From Lewinella sp. JB7 (GTDB lineage Bacteria; Bacteroidota; Bacteroidia; Chitinophagales; Saprospiraceae), in NCBI RefSeq assembly GCF_024297185.1, contig NZ_JANCTD010000007.1, positions 208,234 to 272,233 on the forward strand: a stretch of 64,000 bases of DNA. The letters are read 5' to 3'. Below the pieces are notes generated by a model. It was not told where the DNA came from, made no database searches, and saw only the letters and a list, made by a program, of their open reading frames with translations. Below are positions 8,440 to 17,827 of the stretch, piece by piece; the first letter of the stretch is position 1; every line of letters starts with the position of its first letter. The position numbers and the translations under genes were made by a program.

Positions 8440-9290
8440 CATTTACAATTTGAAACGTACAATGTACAATTTACGGGGCAGCTCACTCCGTTCGTGAGGC
8501 CGTCAACCGAGGCTAGAGGAATTTTCAATTTAATATTTCAAATTGAAAATTTTGCTGCCGCACCCGGAGGGGACTACCGTTACCAGTCGGCTGCAAGGCA
8601 CGAGCAGAGCCGTAAATTTGAAATGTCAAATTTTCAATGGTAAATTTTCCTACCACACCCGGAATTACCTATTGTTTACTATGTGACTGCTACAAAACGA
8701 GCGCAGCGAGCAGAGTCGCAAATTGCAGATGTGAAATATCCAATTGTAAATTTTCCTACCATACCCGGAAGGACCTATTGTTTACCATCCAGCTGCAACA
8801 AAACGAGCGCAGCGAGCATCCACGCAAATTTAAAATGTCAAATTTCCAATTGTAAATTTTCCCACCATACCCGGAAGGACCTATTGTTTACCATCCAGCT
8901 GCAACAAAACGAGCGCAGCGAGCATCCACGCAAATTTAAAATGTCAAATTTTCAATTGTAAATTTTCCCACCATACCCGGAATCACCTGCCATTTCCAAC
9001 TCAGCTGCTACAAAATCCGAGCGCAGCGAGCAGAGCCGAAATTTAAAATGTCAAATTTTCAATTGTAAATTTTCCCACCATACCCGGAATCACCTGCCGT
9101 TTCCAACTCAGCTGCTACAAAACGAGCGCAGCGAGCAGAGCCACAAATTTAAAATGTCAAATTTTCAATTGTAAATTTTCCTACCATACTCGGAATCACC
9201 TGCCGTTTCCAACTCGGCTGCTACAAAACGAGCGCAGCGAGCAGAGCCGCAAATTTGAAATTAGATATGGTAAATTGTAAATGGTAAATT
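8440..9290. repeat. 106-bp minisatellite, six copies plus degenerate ends
   Basis: GAGCGCAGCGAGCA begins at 8699, 8805, 8911, 9019, 9124 and 9230, spacings of 105-108 bp. Each unit holds the core, an AT-rich arm (CAAATTTAAAATGTCAAATT then CAATTGTAAATTTTCC), ACCATACCCGGAATCACC and GCTGCTACAAAAC. A more diverged copy occupies 8,500-8,690. On the minus strand several arms contain TAAATTTG, which fits TAnnTTTG. The array fills the whole gap between argF' (stop 9292) and the gene starting at 8430. Apparent plus-strand reading frames here merely repeat the same residues every unit and are not coding. Confidence 0.92.
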
Positions 9291-9291
9291 T

Positions 9292-10233
9292 TCACCCTCC
9301 CAAAAGCGCCGCCAGCACCGCCGTCGCCGCCCACGTGCGGTTATCAGCCTGCTGCAGGACCAGGGAACGGTCGCCGTCGAGTACGCCGTCGGTAACGATC
9401 ACGTTGCGGCGTACCGGCAGGCAGTGCATAAAGTAGGCATCGTTCGTCAGGGCCATTTTTTGCTCGCTCACCGTCCAGTTTGGCAAATCGGCGGTGGCTC
9501 CGTAGTCCGCGTAGCTCGACCAGTTTTTGGCGTATACGAAGTCGGCGCCGTGCAGGGCTGCTTCCTGATCGTGCAGCACCCGCGCGCCCGCCGTAAACTC
9601 CGGCGCCAGGTCAAAACCCTCCGGATTGGCGATGGTAAGGTCCACCTCTCCCCACTTCACCATCCACTCGGCAAAGCTGTTGGCTACCGCCTGGGGAAGC
9701 CGACGCGGGTGGGGCGCCCAGGTCAGCACCACCTTCGGGCGCTCGCTGCGGCGGTGTTCGGCGATGGTCACGCAATCGGCCAGGCTCTGCAGCGGGTGAC
9801 GGATCGCCGATTCCAGACTGACGACCGGCACTGTAGCGTACTTCACGAATGCATTGATGATCCGGTCCTCATAATCCGCTTGCCGGTCCTCCAGTCCCGG
9901 AAAGGAGCGCACGGCGAGTATGTCGCAGTACTGGCTGAGCACCCCGGCGGCCTCCTTCACGTGCTCGGCGCTGTCCAGATTCATTACCGCCCCTTCCTCG
10001 AATTCCAGTTTCCAGCCCCCGGCAGCGTCCATCGTAATCACCTGAAAGCCCAGTTCGTAACCGGCACGCTCGGTACTGATGCGGGTGCGCAGGCTGGGAT
10101 TGAAGAACAGGTTGATGAGGGTCTTTCCGTCGGCCAATTCCCGGTTGTGGTTCTTCGTCTGCTTGTACTGCCGGGCCTGATTGACGAGGTCCGGAACGGT
10201 AGTGGCGTCGTGGGCGGATAAAAAATTCTTCAT
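9292..10233 (-). CDS. argF': N-acyl-ornithine (probably N-succinylornithine) carbamoyltransferase, ArgF'
   Basis: A 313-residue transcarbamylase. The carbamoyl-phosphate motif is FFNPSLRTRIS (about 43-53), where normal OTCs have STRT. HPLQSLADC follows at about residue 148, and the C-terminal loop is FMHCLPVRRN. The whole pattern matches the acetyl/succinyl-ornithine class found in Bacteroidota and Xanthomonas rather than ordinary ArgF. It forms N-acyl-citrulline in arginine synthesis. In memory-based alignment, the residue two before the His of SAEH (Ala89) occupies the site that is Glu in acetylornithine enzymes and Pro in the Bacteroides succinyl enzyme; a non-Glu residue favours succinyl-ornithine. 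It is the last gene of the arginine operon, 52 bp after argD. Confidence 0.9.
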   Translation of the reverse strand: MKNFLSAHDATTVPDLVNQARQYKQTKNHNRELADGKTLINLFFNPSLRTRISTERAGYELGFQVITMDAAGGWKLEFEEGAVMNLDSAEHVKEAAGVLSQYCDILAVRSFPGLEDRQADYEDRIINAFVKYATVPVVSLESAIRHPLQSLADCVTIAEHRRSERPKVVLTWAPHPRRLPQAVANSFAEWMVKWGEVDLTIANPEGFDLAPEFTAGARVLHDQEAALHGADFVYAKNWSSYADYGATADLPNWTVSEQKMALTNDAYFMHCLPVRRNVIVTDGVLDGDRSLVLQQADNRTWAATAVLAALLGG

Positions 10234-10285
10234 GGGGCGGGTGCGCGGGTGCGGTATTTTTTGGGTGGAAGCGGTCGGTTCCGGC

Positions 10286-11434
10286 TTAGTGCGAGCTGAC
10301 CTCTTCGGGATTCAGGGCCTGTTGCAGGGCTTCGAGTATGCGTTCGCACTCCTCCCGCTTGACGTTGAGTGGGGGAAGTAAGCGGATCGTGTTCGGGTCC
10401 TTAGCCGATCCCGTAAATACGTGGTAGTCAAACAACAAGCGCTTACGTAACTCTCCAATGGGTTGCTCCATCTGCAATCCGATCATCAGACCTTCCCCGC
10501 GTACTTCCGTGAAGAGGCCCGACTCCCGGAGGGCCTGCAGCAAATAGTCGCCCTGCGTCTTGGTGTTCTCGAGCAGACCCTCCGCTTCGATCACGTCGAG
10601 GACCGCGATGCCGGCGGCACAGGCCAGGTGGCTGCCGCCGAAGGTTGTGCCGAGCATTCCGCTCTTGGGTTCCAGCTCCGGAGCGATGAGCACCCCGCCG
10701 ATCGGGAATCCATTCCCCATGCCCTTAGCGACCGTTACGATGTCGGGCCGCACCTTGCTGTGCTGGAAGGCGAAGAATTTGCCGCTGCGGCCGTACCCCG
10801 ACTGCACCTCGTCCAGGATGAGCAGCGCGCCGTGTTCGTGACACAAGTCCGGGAGTGCTTCCAGAAAGGCCGCGTCCGGAATATGGATGCCACCGATGCC
10901 CTGGATTCCCTCGATGATTACGGCGGCAACGTCGCCCTTCGCCAGCTCCCGGCGCACGCCCTCTAGGTCGTCCAGTTCGAGGAAAGTGATTGGGTAGTTA
11001 CGGTTAATGGGAGCCTTGATCGCCTCGTTATCGGTGGCGTTGACCGCCGCGGAGGTCCGGCCGTGAAAGGCTCCCCGGAAGGCGATGACTCGGTTGCGGT
11101 TGGTACGGAAACTCGCCAGTTTGAGGGCGTTTTCGTTGGCTTCGGCACCGCTGCTGACGAGAAACAGCTGGTAGTCGTCCAGCCCCGATAGGCGCCCGAG
11201 CTTATCGGCTAATTCCTGCTGCAGGGGATTTTGGACGCTATTACTGTAGAAACCGATCTTGCCGACCTGCTCCGATATCTTCCGGACGTAATGCGGGTGA
11301 GCGTGACCGATGCTGATCACGGCGTGCCCCCCGTAAAAGTCGAGGTAGCGCTCGCCGGTAGCCGTGTACACGTAGCTGCCCTGGCCGCGTACCGGTTCGA
11401 TCGGATAAAGGGAGTAAACGTCGAAGAGGGTCAT
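10286..11434 (-). CDS. argD: Acetylornithine/succinylornithine aminotransferase (ArgD)
   Basis: A 382-residue class-III PLP aminotransferase. Landmarks are YLDFYGGHAVISIGHAHP near the N-terminus, FRGAFHGRTSAAV, LLILDEVQSGYGRSGKFFA (with the PLP-contacting Asp) and the PLP-binding lysine in TVAKGMGNGFPIGG. The enzyme aminates the N-acyl-glutamate semialdehyde made by ArgC using glutamate. The length is normal for the family. It sits 32 bp downstream of argC and upstream of argF' in a minus-strand operon, which matches its step in the pathway. Confidence 0.93.
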   Translation of the reverse strand: MTLFDVYSLYPIEPVRGQGSYVYTATGERYLDFYGGHAVISIGHAHPHYVRKISEQVGKIGFYSNSVQNPLQQELADKLGRLSGLDDYQLFLVSSGAEANENALKLASFRTNRNRVIAFRGAFHGRTSAAVNATDNEAIKAPINRNYPITFLELDDLEGVRRELAKGDVAAVIIEGIQGIGGIHIPDAAFLEALPDLCHEHGALLILDEVQSGYGRSGKFFAFQHSKVRPDIVTVAKGMGNGFPIGGVLIAPELEPKSGMLGTTFGGSHLACAAGIAVLDVIEAEGLLENTKTQGDYLLQALRESGLFTEVRGEGLMIGLQMEQPIGELRKRLLFDYHVFTGSAKDPNTIRLLPPLNVKREECERILEALQQALNPEEVSSH

Positions 11435-11466
11435 CGGAAAATGTTTCGGAGTTTGGTCAACGCGGG

Positions 11467-12432
11467 TTAAAACATCGAGGCCTTGAGCTGAAGCCCCATC
11501 GTTTCGGGCAGGCCGAGGGCAAGATTCATATTCTGGACGGCATGGCCGCTTGCTCCCTTCAAGAGATTGTCGATGGCCGTCGTGACCAGCACCTGGTCGC
11601 CGTGCTTCTCCACGTGTACGAGCCCCTTGTTCGTATTGACCACCTGTTTGAGGTTGATCGGCTCATCCGTTACGTGGGTGAAGGCGGCATCGGCGTAGAA
11701 GTCCCCGAATAAGCGCTTCAGTTCTACCTCCGGCGCCGTGGTTTTGAGATAGGTCGTCGTGAAGATGCCCCGGGCAAAGGGACCGCGCACGGGCAGAAAG
11801 TGCAGGCCTTCGGTGGCGACCCGGCCGACCTGCGCCGCGCTCCGGCCGATCTCCGCCAGGTGCTGGTGACTGAAGGCCTTGTATACGCTCACGTTCGCGT
11901 TGCGCCAGCTGAAGTGGGTCGTGGGCGACGGACTCTGCCCCGCTCCCGTGCTGCCGGTGATGCCGTTGATGTGCACGTCACCCTCCGCCAGCCCGGCCTG
12001 CGCCAGGGGAAGGAGCGCCAGCTGTATGGCCGTCGCGAAGCAGCCGGGATTGGCGATGCGGGTGGCGCTGCGGATACGGTCGCGGTTGATCTCCGGCAGT
12101 CCGTAGACCCAGTGATCGTCCTTGCGGTAGTCCGTACTCAGGTCGACGACCAGCAGGTCTTTCTTGGGTCGGCGGGCTTCCACCCAGCCCCGGGAAACTC
12201 CGTGGCCCATGCACAGAAACACGGCATCCAGTTGGTCCAGCATGGCTCCTGCGGTCCCGACAAACGAAAGGTCCGTCTCCCCCACCAGATCGTCGTGAAC
12301 TTCGCTGATCCGTTTACCGGCCTGGCTACCGCTCTCTACTACCGCGATCTCCACTTCGGGGTGGTGTACGAGTAAGCGCAGGAGTTCGCCCGCCGTGTAT
12401 CCGCCGCCGCCGATGATGCCTACACGCTTCAT
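11467..12432 (-). CDS. argC: N-acetyl-gamma-glutamyl-phosphate reductase (ArgC)
   Basis: A 321-residue protein with an N-terminal NADP-binding Rossmann start (VGIIGGGGYTAGELLRLL, residues 4-21). The catalytic cysteine is Cys131 in ANPGCFATAIQLALLPL, the family signature. GITGSTGAGQSPSPTTHFSW and FLPVRGPFARGIFTT are the substrate-site regions. It reduces N-acyl-glutamyl phosphate to the semialdehyde. Its ATG overlaps the last codons of argG (ATGA type, 4 bp), suggesting translational coupling. Confidence 0.95.
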   Translation of the reverse strand: MKRVGIIGGGGYTAGELLRLLVHHPEVEIAVVESGSQAGKRISEVHDDLVGETDLSFVGTAGAMLDQLDAVFLCMGHGVSRGWVEARRPKKDLLVVDLSTDYRKDDHWVYGLPEINRDRIRSATRIANPGCFATAIQLALLPLAQAGLAEGDVHINGITGSTGAGQSPSPTTHFSWRNANVSVYKAFSHQHLAEIGRSAAQVGRVATEGLHFLPVRGPFARGIFTTTYLKTTAPEVELKRLFGDFYADAAFTHVTDEPINLKQVVNTNKGLVHVEKHGDQVLVTTAIDNLLKGASGHAVQNMNLALGLPETMGLQLKASMF

Positions 12433-13619
12433 ACCTGACCGTTTTGCACGGCGTTACGGATACGGCCGGGTACGCTCAGAATCTTCGTGAACCCACGGAC
12501 ATCCTCACCGGTCCACCCCTTATTCATTTCCCCGTAGCTGCCGAAGCCGGCACCGAGCAAATCGTTGGGGGAGGTGATCCCGTCGAGGGTATACCGGTGA
12601 GGGTGCAGCGTCAGGTGAACGGTTCCGTTGACGGTGTCCTGGGAGCTCTCCAGAAAGGCTTCGACATCGCGCATGACCGGATCGAGAAACTGCCCCTCGT
12701 GGAGCATCATCCCGTACCAGTTGCTCAGTTGCTCCTTCCAGAAGAGCTGCCACTTGCCGAGAGTGTGTTTCTCCAGTAGGTGATGGGCCTTGATGATGAG
12801 CACGGCGGCGGCGGCGGCAAAGCCCACCCGGCCCTTGATGCCGATGATGGTATCCCCGACGTGTACGTCCCGACCGACGCCGAAGGGTGCCGCGAGCGCT
12901 TCCAGGGCCCGGATGGCCGCGACGGGATCGTCGAAGGTTTCCTCGTCGAAGCCCGTAAACTGCCCCTCCGTGAAGTGCAGTTCCAGCTTGCGGGCCTCCG
13001 TCTCGGTGACGGGCACCGGCCAGGCATCCTCGGGCAGGGGCTGGTCGCTGGTCAGGGTTTCGGCGCCGCCTACCGACGTGCCCCACAGACCGGCGTTGAT
13101 GCTGTAGGTCCCTTTCTTTTCCGGCCACTGCAGGCCGTGCTTGGCCAGGTAATCCACTTCCTCCTGGCGGGAGAGCTTGAGATCGCGGATCGGGGTGATA
13201 ATTTCCAGTTCGCGCCGGCTTAATTCGAAGGCCAGGTCGAAGCGTACCTGGTCGTTCCCGGCCCCGGTGCTGCCGTGCGCTACGCCGTCCGCGCCGATCT
13301 CTACGGCATAGCGGGCGGTGGTCAGGGCCTGAAACATGCGTTCCGCGCTGACTGACATGGGGTAGGTCTGGTACCGCAGGCAGTTGCCGTACACCAGGTA
13401 GCGGATACACTGCTCGTAGTAGTCGCGGGTAACGTCGATGCTGCGGTAAGATGCCGCTCCCAGTTGCAGAGCGCGTTGCTCCATTTCGGCCAGTTCCGCC
13501 GGGGAGAAGCCGCCGGTATCTACGGTGAGGGCGTGTACTTCGTGTCCCAGTTCTTCGGTGAGATACTTTACGCAATAGCTGGTGTCGAGGCCGCCGGAGT
13601 AGGCGAGTACAATCTTCAA
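12429..13619 (-). CDS. argG: Argininosuccinate synthase (ArgG)
   Basis: A 396-residue protein. The N-terminal ATP pyrophosphatase loop is VLAYSGGLDTSYCVKYL (residues 4-20), followed by AHGSTGAGNDQVRFDL, the citrulline/aspartate binding region. It joins citrulline to aspartate, spending ATP to AMP. The middle region TYSINAGLWGTSVGG is typical of the type found in Bacteroidota. It is the second gene of the operon, 62 bp after the GNAT gene, and overlaps argC by 4 bp. An argininosuccinate lyase gene is not in the window. Confidence 0.95.
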   Translation of the reverse strand: MKIVLAYSGGLDTSYCVKYLTEELGHEVHALTVDTGGFSPAELAEMEQRALQLGAASYRSIDVTRDYYEQCIRYLVYGNCLRYQTYPMSVSAERMFQALTTARYAVEIGADGVAHGSTGAGNDQVRFDLAFELSRRELEIITPIRDLKLSRQEEVDYLAKHGLQWPEKKGTYSINAGLWGTSVGGAETLTSDQPLPEDAWPVPVTETEARKLELHFTEGQFTGFDEETFDDPVAAIRALEALAAPFGVGRDVHVGDTIIGIKGRVGFAAAAAVLIIKAHHLLEKHTLGKWQLFWKEQLSNWYGMMLHEGQFLDPVMRDVEAFLESSQDTVNGTVHLTLHPHRYTLDGITSPNDLLGAGFGSYGEMNKGWTGEDVRGFTKILSVPGRIRNAVQNGQV

Positions 13620-13681
13620 ATCAGGGCGTTTTTAATAGTGGTTGGGGATCGTAAGTGGGAGGAGATTCGGTTAGGCGGAGG

Positions 13682-14260
13682 TCAGCCCTCCACGATCATG
13701 TCGGACAGATCGACCGCCATCTTTTTTTCTTCTACGGCACTGGGAGCCATCATGGCCGTACACAGGCACATGCGGCGCTGGTTGCGCTCGAGGATGTCGT
13801 GATTCGGGCAGGTTTTGCAGCCGGCCCAGAAGGCGTCATCCTGCGTCAACTCGGAGAAAGTGACGGGGCGGTAACCCAGGTCGCTGTTGATTTTCATGAC
13901 GGGCAGACTCGTCGTGATCCCGAACACCCGTGCTTCGGGGTACTTGGTCCGCGACAGGTTGAAGATAGCCTCCTTGATCCGGCGGGCGAGTCCGTGGCGG
14001 CGGTAGGCCGGATTCACGATGAGTCCCGAGTTGGCGACGTACTTGCCGTGTTCCCACGTCTCGATGTAGCTGAATCCACCGATCTCTCCGTCGACCAGCG
14101 CGATGACGGCCTTTCCCGTCAGCATCTTTTCGACCACGTACTCCGGCTTCCGTTTGGCAATACCCGTGCCGCGGGCCTTGGCCGATTCTTCAATGAGGTC
14201 GCATATGGCCTGCGCGAAAACGGCGTGTTCCGGTTGGGCCACCAGTATCTTGATCTGCAT
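13682..14260 (-). CDS. GNAT acetyltransferase heading the arginine operon, probable N-acetylglutamate-synthase type
   Basis: The ATG at 14260 gives 192 residues; longer readings run into the leader region. The GNAT core spans about 1-150 with the acetyl-CoA loop in NPAYRRHGLARRIKEAIF. The C-terminal 40 residues contain four cysteines arranged C-x2-C (CKTCPNH) and C-x-C (RRMCLC), which look like a metal site. A GNAT of this type commonly precedes argG in Bacteroidota and is thought to supply the first, acylating, step; that role is inferred from position and family. The operon lacks argB, argE and argJ here. Confidence 0.75.
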   Translation of the reverse strand: MQIKILVAQPEHAVFAQAICDLIEESAKARGTGIAKRKPEYVVEKMLTGKAVIALVDGEIGGFSYIETWEHGKYVANSGLIVNPAYRRHGLARRIKEAIFNLSRTKYPEARVFGITTSLPVMKINSDLGYRPVTFSELTQDDAFWAGCKTCPNHDILERNQRRMCLCTAMMAPSAVEEKKMAVDLSDMIVEG

Positions 14261-14435
14261 AACTAAGGAAAAAGACGACCTACTGCGTATGGGGGAAGGT
14301 CGGAATGGGAGAATGGGGAGGGTATCGCGGGGGAGTATCGGTACACAATGACCGATCACTTCCGGGCCGAAGCGGGAAGTGTATTAAATCCTTCGCCTGA
14401 GTAGGCGGATGCGGGAGGATACCGTTAGCATACCG

Positions 14436-14469
14436 CAAAGTTAGGGCTATTTTATTAAACCTTTTCAAA
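14436..14469 (-). promoter_or_regulatory. Candidate promoter of the arginine operon
   Basis: On the minus strand TTTG (14469-14466) is followed after 22 bp by TAACTTTG (14443-14436), a full match to TAnnTTTG. Reported Bacteroidota spacing is 19-21 bp, so this is slightly long. It would give a leader of about 170 nt before the GNAT gene. I saw no clear ARG-box palindrome in this leader. Confidence 0.5.
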
Positions 14470-14520
14470 TTCGGGCGGGGACGCGGGAGCGGTGAATTTC
14501 CGTTGGAGGCCGTAAAACAC

Positions 14521-14554
14521 GGAAGCCGGCCCGCCGTGAGGCGACCCGGCTTCC
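14521..14554 (-). terminator. Hairpin after the beta-helix surface protein gene
   Basis: GGAAGCCGG and CCGGCTTCC form a 9-bp perfect stem with a 16-nt loop, starting 27 bp past the stop codon. The following minus-strand sequence GTGTTTTACG has only four T in a row, so the terminator is moderate. It separates this gene from the arginine operon promoter. Confidence 0.55.
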
Positions 14555-14580
14555 GGAGCATTGAGTGAGTATGCGGCAGC

Positions 14581-17514
14581 CTATTGCTTTACGATCTGCT
14601 TACTGTAAACCTTGCCGTTGATGAGCAGGGACAGGTTGTAAGCCCCCTGCGGGAGCGCGCTTACGTTGAGCACATTTCGCACGCTTCCGAACTGACGGCC
14701 GCCCACGTACCGACCTTGCATATCGGAAACCAAGACCGTAAAGGTTTGGATGGCGGGGTCGTTGTTGATGATGTGCACCACGTCGACCGCCGGGTTGGGG
14801 AAGAACTCCAGCGACAGTCCGCTGTTGGCGATGGGCTCCGTCACGGCGACGGGACGGTCGGCGCCGAATTCAATGGCACCGATATCGGGCATATTGTCCC
14901 GTTCGGCCCGGAAGAAATCGAGTGCGGGGACCAATTCACCGGTCGTACCGTTGTCGATGAGGGGATTGTTGCCGTCGTCGAAGATCAGGTCAACTTCCGG
15001 GAAGTCGGAGAAGTCACCGAAGGGGTCGGTGAAGATGTCCTCTACGTCCACGGTGACGTCCACGACGTCAGTGCCGCTTACGGCCTCGATCGTCAACTGG
15101 GGGGTCTGATTGCTGCTGAAGAAGTTGCCGCCGAGCGAGCGCACCGTGAGGGCACCGAAACCGACCGGGTCGTTAGCGTCGCCGGTATTGAACTCGAGGC
15201 CCAGGCTTTCCTCGTCTACGCCGGACTGGAAAAAGGCGTTGTTCTGAATCGTCAGGCGCAGCGAGTTGGTTTCGGCATCGGTGTTGCCCGGCTGGTATAC
15301 GGCGACGGCATTGCCCGTGGAACTCGGAATGGTATCCTTGGCGGGTCGGCCGCCGTCCGAGTTATTGAAGAAGGTGTTGTTGATCAGGTAGTTGTCCAGT
15401 TCCGCTCCGAGGACCGAACTGCCGTTGATGATGATGGCTCCACCACTGCCGCCGGTTTCGGCACTGAGGGCATTGCCGATGAAGATGGAGTTTTTGGCGG
15501 TGATGCTGGCCGAGTTGAGGTTGATGGCCCCTCCCTGATTGGCGGCACTGTTGTTGATGAACAGGCTTCGTTCCACGAGCAAGGTCGGTTCGCGGGTCAC
15601 GTCGTAGGAGAACGGTTCGACCAGTTCGCCGTCGTCATCGCGGAGCAGGGTACGGGTGACGTTGATTGCCCCGCCCGATTCCTCGGTGGAGTTACTGCTG
15701 AAGTCGCTGTCCAGTATTTCGACGGTGATACCATCGACGATCTCGATCGTTCCGGCGGCGTCGTCGTTGGCTGCATTCCCCAGAAAGGAGGAATTACGGA
15801 CACGGAAGGTGGGCAGGGTCGGTGTCCCGCCGGATACGTAGATCGCCGAACCACCGCTGATGAAGTCATCGTTGGTGACAACGTTGCTCTGAAACGTGCA
15901 ACTATCTACGTTCAGCATGGTCGGCGAGTCTCCTCCCCCCAGAAAGGCCGCGATGCCGCCACCGCGTGCCATGATGATGTTATTATTAATGCCGTTCCCA
16001 ACGAAGGTGTTGTTGACGAAATCGAACCGTTTGCCCGTTCCGGCCACGAAAGCGGTGCCGGTATTCGCCGCGTTGTTGCGGAAAGTATTGTTGCGGACTT
16101 CGGTGTCCAGGGACGTAACGCGTAGTGCGGCACCCAATTCATCGCCACCCGTGTTCCCGGTGAACTCATTGTCCATGATCACGGCCGTTTCGTCGTTGCT
16201 GGCTACCCCCTGGATGTAGAGGCCGCCTCCACCGAAATCGCCGCTGTTGTCGTTATTGATGAACTTGTTGCCGATGACGCGGTAGCTGACCTGATCCGTA
16301 ACGTACAGCGCGGCGCCGCCGCCATCCAGGGCGTTGTTGGCGTTGAATTCGTTGTTCAGCAGTTCGTGTTCGTAGGAGAGTTCGTCGGCGGACGTGGTTA
16401 GCATATAAATCCCGCCCCCGTTCGGGGAAGCGGCCCGGATCACTTCGGAGTTCGCGATGCGGCTACTCGTGTTCTGTAGCCAGATTGCACCGGCCGCGGC
16501 TCCGGACGAAACGTCCGTGAAGGAGCAATTGTCGATAACGCAATCTTCGGGATCCACCTCACGGTTCGCGTCAAATTGATTACCGTTCGAGAGTCCGACC
16601 GCGCCGCCGGCAATATCGGCGTAGGAGTTGCTGAAACTGGAATTCAGTAAGCGGATCCCCTTGACGTTGAAAGTGGCTATGCAGGCACCGAAGGTGTTAT
16701 CCGCCACCAGGTAGTTATCGAAGGTGCAGTCATCGACGGTGAAGCCGGTGCCGAACACGAACTCGATCGCTCCGGTGGCGGTGGTGTCATCTCCACCGAC
16801 GAAGGTGCTGCTCAGATAGGACAGGGAGTCTACGTTATTACTGTAGTGCGCGCCCCCCCGGTCGAGGTAGTTTTCGGTGCTGTTGATCTCGCTCAGGGTC
16901 GATCCATCGGCGGTGGGGAAGTAGAAGGCCGTACCCGACCCGTAATTCGCTCGGTTGGCATGGAAGCGGACGCGGGAGATCATGGTCTTACCGGCGGCGA
17001 GCACGCCGCCCCCGGAGAAGGGAAAGATCGAGCCGCTTCCCGGATGATCGGCGGCAACTACACCGTCCCGAATGGTCAATCCGTCGATTGTCACCGTGAA
17101 CTGACTGGTCTCGGCGGTATCGATAACGACGAGCACCCGGTTGTTATCCGCCATGAGGGTACTGTCGAAGCGGCCGACGGGATCGTTACCCAGTACGTCG
17201 CCACTCAGGATGGTTTCGTTGGCCGTGGGATCGGCCGCGTCGAGACTCGTTTCCCCACCAGCGAAGCCGCCGTACAGGGACAGGGCCCGGTCGATGAAAA
17301 ATGAGCTGGAGTCAGGGGTTACGTAGCGGCCCGCGGCGATCCAGAGCGCGCTGCCGGCATCGGCGCTGTCGATGGCCGTACTCAGGTTCGTGTAGGCGTT
17401 TTCCCAGGAAGTTCCGTCGGCCGAACCGGTCGCCGCGGCATTGACGTAGACCACTTGCGCGTGAGTGGAAACGGCCACAGCGAGTAGGCTGAAGAGAAGT
17501 AAAAAATGCTTCAT
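14581..17514 (-). CDS. Secreted parallel beta-helix protein with T9SS type A sorting domain
   Basis: The ATG at 17514 gives 977 residues starting with a signal peptide (MKHFLLLFSLLAVAVSTHAQ). A start region YVNAAATGSADGTSWENAY introduces many right-handed beta-helix turns across about 40-830, rich in N-N and G-G-A/I repeats (for example NNTFRNNAANTGTAF, GGAINLNS). The last 80 residues form a type IX secretion signal: PNPAVDVVHI, the VSDMQGRYV strand and the end NGKVYSKQIVKQ. The protein is therefore expected to cross the outer membrane and become attached or released. No catalytic residues are evident, so adhesin and polysaccharide-binding roles are equally possible. It is transcribed alone. 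Confidence 0.85.
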   Translation of the reverse strand: MKHFLLLFSLLAVAVSTHAQVVYVNAAATGSADGTSWENAYTNLSTAIDSADAGSALWIAAGRYVTPDSSSFFIDRALSLYGGFAGGETSLDAADPTANETILSGDVLGNDPVGRFDSTLMADNNRVLVVIDTAETSQFTVTIDGLTIRDGVVAADHPGSGSIFPFSGGGVLAAGKTMISRVRFHANRANYGSGTAFYFPTADGSTLSEINSTENYLDRGGAHYSNNVDSLSYLSSTFVGGDDTTATGAIEFVFGTGFTVDDCTFDNYLVADNTFGACIATFNVKGIRLLNSSFSNSYADIAGGAVGLSNGNQFDANREVDPEDCVIDNCSFTDVSSGAAAGAIWLQNTSSRIANSEVIRAASPNGGGIYMLTTSADELSYEHELLNNEFNANNALDGGGAALYVTDQVSYRVIGNKFINNDNSGDFGGGGLYIQGVASNDETAVIMDNEFTGNTGGDELGAALRVTSLDTEVRNNTFRNNAANTGTAFVAGTGKRFDFVNNTFVGNGINNNIIMARGGGIAAFLGGGDSPTMLNVDSCTFQSNVVTNDDFISGGSAIYVSGGTPTLPTFRVRNSSFLGNAANDDAAGTIEIVDGITVEILDSDFSSNSTEESGGAINVTRTLLRDDDGELVEPFSYDVTREPTLLVERSLFINNSAANQGGAINLNSASITAKNSIFIGNALSAETGGSGGAIIINGSSVLGAELDNYLINNTFFNNSDGGRPAKDTIPSSTGNAVAVYQPGNTDAETNSLRLTIQNNAFFQSGVDEESLGLEFNTGDANDPVGFGALTVRSLGGNFFSSNQTPQLTIEAVSGTDVVDVTVDVEDIFTDPFGDFSDFPEVDLIFDDGNNPLIDNGTTGELVPALDFFRAERDNMPDIGAIEFGADRPVAVTEPIANSGLSLEFFPNPAVDVVHIINNDPAIQTFTVLVSDMQGRYVGGRQFGSVRNVLNVSALPQGAYNLSLLINGKVYSKQIVKQ

Positions 17515-17664
17515 GAACGTGTAGTTAGCTAGTGTCGTAGGAGAGTGCGTCATAAGTTGGGCCGGGCCCAATTTTTGACCGCGAATATTTTGTTACAACG
17601 CTACGCACTAATACTTAATGCGCCCGTAACAAAGCGGACAAATATAGCCATTTGGCAAAACTAA

Positions 17665-17698
17665 AAAAGCCAGCCTCTCCGGGGAGAGGCTGGCTTTT
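17665..17698. terminator. Strong 16-bp hairpin, probably the original tRNA-Gln terminator
   Basis: AAAAGCCAGCCTCTCC and its exact reverse complement are separated by only two bases, with A- and T-runs outside, so it can work in both directions. It lies directly beside the 24-bp tRNA fragment at 17700. Read on the minus strand it would have followed the tRNA-Gln 3' end before the element inserted. Confidence 0.8.
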
Positions 17699-17699
17699 G

Positions 17700-17723
17700 G
17701 TAGACCCACAAGGACTCGAACCT
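17700..17723. repeat. attL: 24-bp copy of the tRNA-Gln 3' end
   Basis: GTAGACCCACAAGGACTCGA followed by ACCT is identical to 29332-29355. It corresponds to the discriminator base, acceptor strand and most of the T arm of the tRNA, on the minus strand. Sequence similarity ends abruptly at 17724. Confidence 0.92.
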
Positions 17724-17827
17724 ATTCAAACACATTACTTCCCAATCAACTCCAACCCCGCATAAACAAAGGAGTTTAACTCTTATCTTTCAATCCCGAG
17801 AAGTAAATTGTTTGAATAAGAAGTAAT

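Noticed and set aside
8419..8961. Overlapping small plus-strand frames in the 106-bp repeat
   Set aside because: They repeat the same peptide with each repeat unit and switch frame as the period changes; this is minisatellite sequence, not coding.
2604..9290. CRISPR array
   Set aside because: The repeated cores are 14-21 bp but the intervening DNA is itself repeated rather than unique, and no cas genes are present.
14584..16125. Long open frame (over 500 codons) on the plus strand opposite the beta-helix gene
   Set aside because: It is antisense to a well-supported secreted protein and shows only low-complexity V/G/D/E composition caused by the codon bias of the real gene.
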